Source: Tichowtungia sp964398915 (lineage in GTDB: Bacteria > Verrucomicrobiota > Kiritimatiellia > Kiritimatiellales > Tichowtungiaceae). Taken from it: a DNA stretch of 64,000 nt. The stretch spans positions 1 to 64,000 of the forward strand of contig CAYNOR010000002.1 of assembly GCA_964398915.1 (NCBI GenBank), read 5' to 3'. The notes beneath the pieces were generated by a model. It was not told the DNA's origin, ran no database searches, and saw only the letters and a program-made list of their open reading frames with translations. The position numbers were made by a program, and so were the translations under genes. Positions 57,444 through 64,000 of this stretch are shown here, piece after piece (position 1 is the stretch's first letter; each line of letters begins with the position of its first letter).

Positions 57444-57895
57444 TATTTCATCATTCCATTCTGGAATATTCCGGTTAAACGCCCCTTGAGTTTCGAGCCG
57501 TCGACCTGAACGGCATCGAGCAACAGCTTTTCTTCACCGCGTTTGGCGACGGTGCTGAACCAGGCTGTGGAAAGGCCGTCGCGGCTTTCGGCATGAACGA
57601 GCAGGGAGTCGGCTTCTGCGGCGCTATCCATCGCGCGGGCAGTGGCCTCGGCAATGTGGATGAAGGCATAGCCGTCACGCTCTCGGAGCATTTTTTTCAG
57701 TTCAAAAATCATGTTGTCTTTATCCATTCCACCGATTGGAACCACCTCCATAATTCCGTCGTCATTGAAGAGGAAGAAAATTTCGATATGCGTTCCCGAA
57801 ATAAGAAACTGCCGCCGCGCTTCGGTGTTCAGCATTTCGATCCACTGTTTCAGTGAGCCCTGTTTATCCTGTTTATTCCATTCCGGTGCGGTCAT
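57443..57895 (-). CDS. Hypothetical cytoplasmic protein of the moxR-bat operon
   Basis: A 150-residue soluble protein without a recognised family. A first helix (GSLKQWIEMLNTEARRQFLI) is followed by IEIFFLFNDDGIMEVVPIGG, a turn typical of Mov34/JAB or profilin-like folds, and DGYAFIHIAEATARAM. The place is conserved between DUF58 and BatA. AGGAA precedes the ATG. The last residues (GIFQNGMMK) come from repeat DNA, so its end may have shifted. Confidence 0.6.
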   Translation of the reverse strand: MTAPEWNKQDKQGSLKQWIEMLNTEARRQFLISGTHIEIFFLFNDDGIMEVVPIGGMDKDNMIFELKKMLRERDGYAFIHIAEATARAMDSAAEADSLLVHAESRDGLSTAWFSTVAKRGEEKLLLDAVQVDGSKLKGRLTGIFQNGMMK

Positions 57896-57907
57896 ACATT
57901 CCTTTCA

Positions 57908-57940
57908 TCCAGTAATCCATCAATCCACTCTTCCATTTTC
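57908..57940. repeat. 8-bp-period AATCCANT array
   Basis: TCC recurs at exactly 57908, 57916, 57924 and 57932. It fills the gap between the DUF58 gene and the next gene of the operon. A shorter one lies at 57431-57457 (TCC/TTC at 57431, 57439, 57447 and 57455) at the following junction. Confidence 0.75.
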
Positions 57941-57951
57941 CCACCCGTTCC

Positions 57952-58839
57952 TCATCCGCCGGTTTCGTCGGCGGTGCGACGCAGGCGGTTACGGAAGAAA
58001 AGGGTTAAAACTTCAGCGCAGTTTTCCTGCGAGTTGAGTTCGATCAAATCTGCTCCAACGGCGTCCAGCTCGGTTTTAAGTGCAGCGCGTTGTGCTGCAA
58101 ACGAGCGGCTGTAGTCGTCCTGATGGTCGCGGTTCAGGTCGCACAGCATGGTTTCGCCGGTTTCGGAATCAGCTACGGCAACCAGCCCGCAGACGGGTGG
58201 CGCGATTTCCTGCCGGTCGTTAACGGCGACCGCAATCAGATCCTGCCGGAAACTGACCGGGCCAAGATACTCGCGGTGGGTGTCGAACAGGAAGTCGGAA
58301 ATCAGGAAGATCAGGCTGCGCCGACGGGCGAGGTGAGCCAGTGCGTCGAGTGCGGGTTGCGGATTGGTGACGGTGCCTTGCGGTTCGACTTTCAGCAGAT
58401 CATGGAGCAGGCGCATGGCGTGCAGATTGCCTTTGCGTGGCGGAACGACCTGTTCGATGCGGTCGGAAAACAGAATCAGGCCGGTGCGGTCGTTATTGCG
58501 TGTGGCGGAGAGCGTCAGCAGGGCGGTGATTTCGTGGATAGCATCCCACTTGGTGCGCTCTTCGTGCCCGGTACGGCAGGAGGCAGAGGTGTCCACCAGA
58601 AACCAGACGACCAGTTCGCGCTCTTCGATGTAGCGCTTGATATGCGGATGGCCGGTGCGGGCGGTGACGTTCCAGTCGATCGTGCGGATGTCGTCGCCCG
58701 GCTCGTAAGGACGGATTTCATCAAAATCCATGCCGCGGCCCTTGAATACGCTGCGGTATTCACCGGCGAGCAGATGCTCGACCGGATAGCGGGTTTGCAG
58801 CTGGAGCTGGCGAAGCTTTTTGTCCATATCAGCGGGCAT
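57952..58839 (-). CDS. DUF58 protein of the MoxR-Bat operon
   Basis: A 295-residue protein from the ATG at 58839 (GAGG 7 nt upstream). An in-frame TTG at 58851 is rejected. The conserved DUF58 core is GRGMDFDEIRPYEPGDDIRTIDWN. A VWA-like part follows with a DTSASCRTG metal site and LIFLISDFLFDT. The family acts with MoxR in assembly or activation of protein complexes. It is the second gene of the operon. Confidence 0.92.
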   Translation of the reverse strand: MPADMDKKLRQLQLQTRYPVEHLLAGEYRSVFKGRGMDFDEIRPYEPGDDIRTIDWNVTARTGHPHIKRYIEERELVVWFLVDTSASCRTGHEERTKWDAIHEITALLTLSATRNNDRTGLILFSDRIEQVVPPRKGNLHAMRLLHDLLKVEPQGTVTNPQPALDALAHLARRRSLIFLISDFLFDTHREYLGPVSFRQDLIAVAVNDRQEIAPPVCGLVAVADSETGETMLCDLNRDHQDDYSRSFAAQRAALKTELDAVGADLIELNSQENCAEVLTLFFRNRLRRTADETGG

Positions 58840-58851
58840 TGGAAACCTCAA

Positions 58852-58936
58852 AGTATGAAAGATGAAATCGGAATGATTTGATTAAAAATATAGGGGTAAC
58901 CCTTTTTCATAGTTCATCTCTCATATTTCATCCTTC
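58852..58936. repeat. Inverted pair of 7-bp-period arrays between moxR and DUF58
   Basis: The right arm has CAT/CAG at exactly 58908, 58915, 58922, 58929 and 58936. The left arm has ATGAAAG/ATGAAAT (58855, 58862). The moxR stop codon lies in the right arm. Confidence 0.7.
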
Positions 58937-59905
58937 AGTAACCGGAACGTTTGCCGCGATTTGATCGAGCAGCGCATCGGAGTTAAGACCTTCGGCTTCG
59001 GCGCGATAGCTGATGGCGATGCGATGGCGGACGACATCGTGCAACATGGCTTTTACATCGTCGGGCACTACGAATGCACCGCCGCGCACCAAGGCATGTC
59101 CCCGGGCGGCTAGTGCGAGATAGATCGAGGCGCGCGGCGAGGCACCGAACCGGATATAGGGTTTCAGTTCCGGCAGTCCGCAGGTGGACGGATCGCGGGT
59201 GGCGGCGACGAGACGCAGGATGTAGCACTCGATCTTTTCGTCGAGGTAGATTTCGTCGACCAGTTTACGCAGTTCAAGGATGTCGGTCAGCGAAGCGACC
59301 GGTTTCACGGCAGTTTTCGGCGCGGTCTTCGCCATGCGTTTCAGAATGGCGTGCTCTTCGTCCATGGTGGGATAGCTGACAATCAGCTTAAACATGAAAC
59401 GGTCAATCTGCGCCTCGGGCAGGGCATAGGTGCCTTCCTGTTCAATCGGGTTCTGGGTAGCCAGTACCATGAAAGGTTCCGGCAGTTTATGCGTTTCATT
59501 TCCGAGTGTCACCTGATGTTCCTGCATGGCTTCGAGCAACGCGCTCTGCACTTTGGCGGGGGAGCGGTTGATTTCGTCGGCGAGTACCAGATTAGCGAAG
59601 ATCGGCCCTTTACGGGTTTCGAACGTACCGCTTTCCGGACGGTAAATCTGCGTACCGATCAGGTCGCCGGGCAGCAGGTCGGGGGTGAACTGGATCCGGC
59701 TGAACTTTGCGTCGAGTGCACCGGCCAGCGAATTGACCATCATGGTTTTGGCAATGCCGGGAACTCCTTCGAGCAGAACGTGCCCGTTGCAGAGCAGGGC
59801 GGTAAGCATTTTTTCAACCAGATCCTGCTGGCCGACAATCACCTGCGAAATCGCTTCGCGGATACGTTGAAGCTGTTCATTCAAGGCTGAAATTCTTTGC
59901 TGCAT
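58928..59905 (-). CDS. moxR: MoxR-family AAA+ ATPase
   Basis: A 325-residue AAA+ protein from the ATG at 59905 (GGGAG upstream). Walker A GVPGIAKT at residues 47-54, Walker B LVLADEINRSP, sensor-1 LATQNPIEQEGTY and the C-terminal lid with RFGASPRASIYL. MoxR ATPases are chaperones for VWA proteins encoded nearby, here DUF58, BatA and BatB. It is the first gene of the seven-gene minus-strand operon. Confidence 0.95.
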   Translation of the reverse strand: MQQRISALNEQLQRIREAISQVIVGQQDLVEKMLTALLCNGHVLLEGVPGIAKTMMVNSLAGALDAKFSRIQFTPDLLPGDLIGTQIYRPESGTFETRKGPIFANLVLADEINRSPAKVQSALLEAMQEHQVTLGNETHKLPEPFMVLATQNPIEQEGTYALPEAQIDRFMFKLIVSYPTMDEEHAILKRMAKTAPKTAVKPVASLTDILELRKLVDEIYLDEKIECYILRLVAATRDPSTCGLPELKPYIRFGASPRASIYLALAARGHALVRGGAFVVPDDVKAMLHDVVRHRIAISYRAEAEGLNSDALLDQIAANVPVTEG

Positions 59906-60038
59906 GGGTTCTCCCTTAAAGTTGGGTAACTGTAACGGCATCCCCGTTTGAATTGAAGGGCGAATTATGGATAAAGTTTTCTTCGCACACCGGCTCTATT
60001 TCTGTTAACTTCGCCGCCTTTAAATACTAGGAGTTGAT

Positions 60039-61112
60039 ATGTCTTCCAGAAAATCGTTGAAATTTATACCAGTGATTCTTTCGCTATTTTCCGCGGCGAT
60101 CTTTGCACAGGCTGCTACGCCCGCAAAAGCAGGAACAGTAAAGAAGCAGGTTGCCGCTCCGGCAACAGCAGTTCCGGCAAGAGCTACGCTGAATGTTATT
60201 TCCCGCGATCCGTATTATGGAGCCGTGGTGATTGATGCGGCTACTGGTGCCATTCTGCATGAAGATCACGCTTCGGCAGTGGCCTATCCGGCCAGCATGG
60301 TTAAGCTGATGAATCTGTTCCTGATTTGGGACGATGTAAAAGCCGGAACACTTAAGCTGGATGAACTGGTAACGGTGACACGCGAAGTATCACAAATCGG
60401 AGGCCGGCAGGTTTGGCTGAAGGAGAATGAAGTTTTTCCGCTCGAAGAACTCATTTATGCAATGATGATTCATTCAGCCAATGATGCGGCCGCAGCGCTG
60501 GCGATTCGTGCATCCGGGACCAAAGAAGCCCATGCGGTACGAATGACCTCTAAGGCGCGCGAGCTCGGTTTGCGCAATACCGTTTTTCATACCGTGCATG
60601 GGTTGCCGCCCGGTGCGGGGCAGGAGGTCGACACAACGTCCGCTCTGGATATGGCCCTGCTGTCAAAAGCGCTTCTGGAAAAGCATCCGGAAACGTTGAA
60701 GTACACGTCGATTGCAACACGTCCGTTCCGCGATGGCAATCCGGTGCAGTTGACGAGTTCCAATAAACTGCTCGAAAAGGTGCCCGGTTGTGACGGGTTA
60801 AAAACCGGTTATTTTTACGCAGGCGGTTTTTCCATTGCGGCCACTGCACAACGTGACGGACGGCGGGTGATCGCTGTGGTGTTAGGCAGTAAGGATAAAA
60901 ATGTGCGCGATGCCAAAGCGGCCGAGTTGATTGAAAAAGGGTTTGCACGGCTTCCGCCGTTGCCGCCGCCGGTTGTTGAACCGGTTGCAGAGCCCGCGCC
61001 GGTCGTGCCGCAGGCAGAAAACAACGCAGGCAGCTTTATGCCGGTTGTCGTGATTCTGGTTGTTATTGCGGTGGTCGCTGCCGTGATCATGATCCGGCGG
61101 CGCAAAAAGTAA
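60039..61112 (+). CDS. dacA: D-alanyl-D-alanine carboxypeptidase (PBP5 family, S11)
   Basis: A 357-residue penicillin-binding protein. Signal peptide, then the three active-site motifs: SMVK (S86-K89), SAN (146-148) and KTG (255-257). It trims terminal D-Ala from peptidoglycan pentapeptides. The C-terminal part is a Pro-rich linker followed by a membrane segment (VVVILVVIAVVAAVIMI) and RRRKK, an anchor different from the amphipathic helix of E. coli PBP5. It shows that the organism makes a peptidoglycan wall. AGGAG precedes the ATG. Confidence 0.93.
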   Translation: MSSRKSLKFIPVILSLFSAAIFAQAATPAKAGTVKKQVAAPATAVPARATLNVISRDPYYGAVVIDAATGAILHEDHASAVAYPASMVKLMNLFLIWDDVKAGTLKLDELVTVTREVSQIGGRQVWLKENEVFPLEELIYAMMIHSANDAAAALAIRASGTKEAHAVRMTSKARELGLRNTVFHTVHGLPPGAGQEVDTTSALDMALLSKALLEKHPETLKYTSIATRPFRDGNPVQLTSSNKLLEKVPGCDGLKTGYFYAGGFSIAATAQRDGRRVIAVVLGSKDKNVRDAKAAELIEKGFARLPPLPPPVVEPVAEPAPVVPQAENNAGSFMPVVVILVVIAVVAAVIMIRRRKK

Positions 61113-62684
61113 TTAGCTGCCGAGTATCGGGTAACCGACCAGCGTCATCAGACGTTTTATAAGTGCCTGCATACGTGTGCCGCTTTCATACGCCAGATCA
61201 AGCAGGTCTTTTTGAATGGTTTGTCTGGCGTGGCGTTGGGCGGCTTCAATCGATACATTGACGACGGTGAGCGGTTGCAGTAATGCCAGGGTGAGTTTGG
61301 AAACCTCTACCATCAACTCCTCACGATTCAAATATTCGGCGTGATCTTCTGAGGTGACCGGATGACGCTTGCGCATTTCATACTGTGCTTCGAGCTCTTG
61401 AACACGTTGCTCTACTCCGTCTGCATAGGTTTCAAATCCGTTTCGCGCGGCGCCAACTGCATGTTGAGCTTCTGCCGGGTCGCCACCTGTAATTTGCATC
61501 AGATTTTCAAGGTTTTCGAGAACAACGGCAAGGGCGCTCAGGTTCAGGTTGTTGTCTATGCCGGGCCCGTTGAATTTTTCCGGTGCCGCTACTCCGGCTT
61601 TAACGATTAACCGCTGCCAGTCTTCAGTCGGGATGTCTGACGATTCCAGTCGCTCGCTTGATTTTTCTGTTCCATGTTTTTTGATGCTTTCGATCATTTT
61701 GAATTCTGCTTTATCCAGCTTGCGGCGTTGATCGAAATACTGAGCAGTTAACAGTTCGAATTGCTGTTCTTCTTCCATTTCGCTGACAGCGTCGAAAATA
61801 CGTCGATCGATTTCAGGATGTTGAGCACCGAGTACAGCATGGACTTTATCCAGTACATTTTTTTCGAGGAGCATCATTGCTTTGGTCAGATTGGTTTTGC
61901 CTCGCGGGGACTGGAATTCAGTTTCTCTGCGCAGGCTCCCGTAGGTGCGGCGCAGGCACCCGATAACGATGTCAGCAAGCGATTCTCCATCTTGTGCAAT
62001 ACCAGCAGATTGCCGGACGGCGGCCGCTTCCATGATCATTTGACCGAGCCGTTCCGGATCCGAGAGGATATTTTTAATATTTTCAGCGGTTTCTTCTCCA
62101 CCCACTTCACCTTTTAGAAAGGCTACGATCTGGTTGATTTTTGCGGCCGGAATTTCATTAACGCATGAATCAGGCAATCTGTCGGAACCTTTCCCTCCGC
62201 CTTCCTTGCCGGTTGTTTGTTCCCCGTCGCGCAGCGCAACGTACCGGACATCAGCCAGTTCAATATGATCAAGGCCGGCGGTAGAAAGAATATCTTTAAG
62301 TTGCGATTCTCCGGGGATGCAGAGTGCATTAAGCAGTTTTTTCAGTTCATTTCTGGTGAGCCCTTTGTTCAGCGCAAGGTGAGAAACCTTCATGGCGGCG
62401 AGTCGCTTTTCGAGCGTGCGAACCGGGATGTCGCGGGCGATTACCGGTTGGTCATCAATGGTGAGTGTGCCGTTGAATGTACCGATGGAAATAGATTTCC
62501 GATTTTGCAGTGCGGTATACAAATCTTCGAATGTTTTGTCTACGATCAGTTCCACCGAGGGATGTCCCATGCCGTAAACGGATACCGTCCCCAACCCTCT
62601 TCCTAAAGAAATCAATACAGAGCGGAGCTCTTCAGGAATTTCTTTGCCATGTGCGTGAGGAAGGACATCAACAGTTCGTTGCAT
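61113..62684 (-). CDS. Unidentified protein with degenerate histidine-kinase-like dimerisation region
   Basis: A 523-residue protein, not assigned. The N-terminal 170 residues (ISLGRGLGTVSVYGMGHPSV, FNGTLTIDDQPV, LNKGLTRNELKKLL) resemble the regulatory region before HD-GYP domains in planctomycete-type proteins, but no HD-GYP follows. The middle is helical. The last ~80 residues (EVSKLTLALLQPLTVVNVSI then LLDLAYESGTRMQALIKRL) look like a DHp dimerisation helix pair, without the phosphorylatable His and without an ATPase domain. It may be a dimeric scaffold or an adaptor. It starts next to tkt and ends 0 nt from dacA. Confidence 0.55.
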   Translation of the reverse strand: MQRTVDVLPHAHGKEIPEELRSVLISLGRGLGTVSVYGMGHPSVELIVDKTFEDLYTALQNRKSISIGTFNGTLTIDDQPVIARDIPVRTLEKRLAAMKVSHLALNKGLTRNELKKLLNALCIPGESQLKDILSTAGLDHIELADVRYVALRDGEQTTGKEGGGKGSDRLPDSCVNEIPAAKINQIVAFLKGEVGGEETAENIKNILSDPERLGQMIMEAAAVRQSAGIAQDGESLADIVIGCLRRTYGSLRRETEFQSPRGKTNLTKAMMLLEKNVLDKVHAVLGAQHPEIDRRIFDAVSEMEEEQQFELLTAQYFDQRRKLDKAEFKMIESIKKHGTEKSSERLESSDIPTEDWQRLIVKAGVAAPEKFNGPGIDNNLNLSALAVVLENLENLMQITGGDPAEAQHAVGAARNGFETYADGVEQRVQELEAQYEMRKRHPVTSEDHAEYLNREELMVEVSKLTLALLQPLTVVNVSIEAAQRHARQTIQKDLLDLAYESGTRMQALIKRLMTLVGYPILGS

Positions 62685-62754
62685 AATGTGCGATACTCCT
62701 TGTTTTGAACACGCAGTTTAATGGCATCGTCTTATGCTTGATAGTGCAAAAATA

Positions 62755-62782
62755 AAAAAGCTCACCCGTAAGGTGAGCTTTT
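62755..62782 (-). terminator. Terminator after tkt
   Basis: GCTCACC / GGTGAGC stem with loop CGTAA, flanked by an A-run and TTTT, 24 nt beyond the tkt stop on the minus strand. It can also act on + strand transcripts. Confidence 0.9.
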
Positions 62783-62805
62783 CACTGTTCATGTCGGGGT
62801 TATCC

Positions 62806-64000
62806 CTACATTTGTTTGGCGATATTATAGATGTGGTCTGCAGTAAACCCGAACTCTTTGGCCAAGGTTCCGGCCGGCGCAGATGCACCGAAATGATTGA
62901 TGCCGATCATACGCCCCTGTGCTCCGATATATTTTTCCCAGCCTTGGGTTGCACCGGCTTCAACCGACAGGCGGCGGGTACATTCCGGAGGGAAAACAGA
63001 TGTCTTGTATGCAACATCCTGCGCTTCGAACAGTTCCCAGCTCGGGAAGCTGACGACGCGAACGGCTTTGCCTTCGGCGGCCAGTTTTTTTCCGGCCTCG
63101 AGAGCAATGGATACTTCTGAACCACTTGCCATGATCAAAAGATCGTGTCCGCTCGCAGCATTTTCCCAGAGGACATAGGCGCCGTTTTTGAGGTTGCAGG
63201 CGCAGGCCAGTTCTTTGCGGTTGAAAACCGGCAGATTCTGGCGTGTCAGCAGCAACGCGGTCGGGCCGGTTTTATTTTCGAGTGCCGTAATCCATGCACA
63301 CTTGGTTTCAGTTGCGTCGGATGGGCGAATAACCGTGACGTTCGGTGTAATACGCAGACTCATCAGTGTTTCGATCGGCTGATGGGTCGGACCGTCCTCA
63401 CCGACATAGAAGCTGTCATGCGTGTACACGTAGATAACCGGAAGATTCATCAGCGCCGCTACGCGGGTCGTTGGGCGGACATAGTCGGCAAATACCAGGA
63501 AGGTGGCCCCGTAGATACGGAACCCGCCATGAACCTGAATGCCGTTCATGATGGCACCCATGCCCAGTTCGCGCACACCGAAGTGAAAATTGCGACCCTT
63601 GAAGTTTTTCCTGCTGATATCACCGAGGTCTTTCAGGTAGGTATTATTGCTTGGTGCAAGGTCGGCCGACCCGCCGACGAGGTACGGAATTGCTTTCGCC
63701 AGATCCTGCAACACCTTGCCGGAAGCTGAGCGTGTAGCGATCGACGTTCCGACCTCGAAGTCGGCGATTTTTTTGGCGAGATTGGCCGGCAGTTCGCCGC
63801 TGAGCGCGGCTTTCCACTCTGCCGCTTTTTTCGGTTTGGCTTGTTCAAACGCGGCAAAGGTTTTGTTCCACCCTGCTTCGATTGAGGCATTTTTCTTCGC
63901 GACAGCGGCGAAGGCGGCGCGAACTTCTTCCGGCACAAAGAATTTTTCCGGCGAGATGCCCAGTGCGGCTTTGGAGAGTTTTACTTCTTCTTCACCGAGC
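62806..64000 (-). CDS. tkt: Transketolase (C-terminal part, runs off the window)
   Basis: The visible 398 residues cover the pyrimidine-binding and C-terminal domains: SATRSASGK-like SIATRSASGKVLQDL, GGSADLAPSN, the catalytic FHFGVRELGMGAIMNG with its cofactor Glu, YTHDSFYVGEDGPTHQPIE and LLIMASGSEVSIAL. It exchanges two-carbon units in the pentose-phosphate pathway with thiamine diphosphate. The frame is open at position 64000, so the N-terminal ThDP pyrophosphate-binding half lies outside. Confidence 0.97.
   Translation of the reverse strand, partial: LGEEEVKLSKAALGISPEKFFVPEEVRAAFAAVAKKNASIEAGWNKTFAAFEQAKPKKAAEWKAALSGELPANLAKKIADFEVGTSIATRSASGKVLQDLAKAIPYLVGGSADLAPSNNTYLKDLGDISRKNFKGRNFHFGVRELGMGAIMNGIQVHGGFRIYGATFLVFADYVRPTTRVAALMNLPVIYVYTHDSFYVGEDGPTHQPIETLMSLRITPNVTVIRPSDATETKCAWITALENKTGPTALLLTRQNLPVFNRKELACACNLKNGAYVLWENAASGHDLLIMASGSEVSIALEAGKKLAAEGKAVRVVSFPSWELFEAQDVAYKTSVFPPECTRRLSVEAGATQGWEKYIGAQGRMIGINHFGASAPAGTLAKEFGFTADHIYNIAKQM

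Noticed and set aside
12967..58936. CRISPR arrays
   Set aside because: The regular arrays have 7-10 bp periods without unique spacers of 25-40 bp, and no cas genes are present.

Overview
The window reads as chromosomal DNA of a bacterium of the PVC group, most likely Kiritimatiellota or a close relative of Verrucomicrobia. The taxonomic argument is inference. It rests on a 51-residue gene (11946-12101) that matches the small basic protein family typical of Verrucomicrobia and Chlamydiae, on a two-subunit glycine decarboxylase, on a moxR-bat operon, and on intergenic DNA packed with short degenerate repeats. There is one run of exactly 100 N (2818-2917), so this is a scaffold.

Layout. 1-2600 is an accessory island of toxin-antitoxin genes: an MNT nucleotidyltransferase with a truncated HEPN partner, a PIN pair and a BrnT/BrnA pair, followed by an XRE-type regulator whose start codon lies in an operator-like repeat. 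2675-11858 is one enormous secreted protein of about 3,100 residues. It carries three different peptidoglycan-hydrolase domains (M23 peptidase, CHAP and amidase_2), a C-type lectin domain and many Ig-like repeats. It spans the assembly gap and contains three almost identical 495-bp repeats.

12-20 kb holds housekeeping genes: a pseudouridine synthase, an M16C protease, a VanZ-like protein, gcvT and three HAD phosphatases. 20-25 kb is a queuosine/7-deazaguanine cluster (queF, queD, queC, queE, queA). 25-32.5 kb holds an HI0933-type flavoprotein, trpD, a four-helix-bundle gene inside a repeat-bounded unit, gcvPA, an RDD protein and gcvPB. 32.6-41.4 kb holds an rRNA/tRNA methyltransferase, an initiator-type tRNA-Met, aroQ, and a replication/dTMP group (holB, tmk, a thymidylate-synthase-like gene, holA), then yggS and proC. 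41.5-49.4 kb holds a cold-shock gene, xseB-xseA, a YmdB-type phosphoesterase, pyrophosphatase, slyX, trmB, an M42 peptidase and gatC-gatA. 49.4-51.6 kb has a LacI-regulator remnant, an AraC regulator and a URO-D family enzyme. 51.6-59.9 kb is a seven-gene moxR-DUF58-bat operon on the minus strand. The end holds dacA, an unidentified 523-residue protein and a partial transketolase.

The most unusual material is between and inside the genes. (i) Degenerate tandem arrays with exact 7-, 8- or 10-bp spacing recur at gene boundaries, usually as inverted pairs. One pair encloses the four-helix-bundle gene. (ii) A near-palindrome, TTCCAANGNYTGGAA, occurs about 19 times in genes and spacers and is almost always in the same orientation on the + strand. 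(iii) There is an 82-86 bp MITE-like family with three copies. (iv) Paired REP (REPIN-like) elements are present, one inserted in frame in xseA, and another hairpin repeat is inserted in frame in an RNA methyltransferase. No transposase, CRISPR array, prophage or reverse transcriptase was found.
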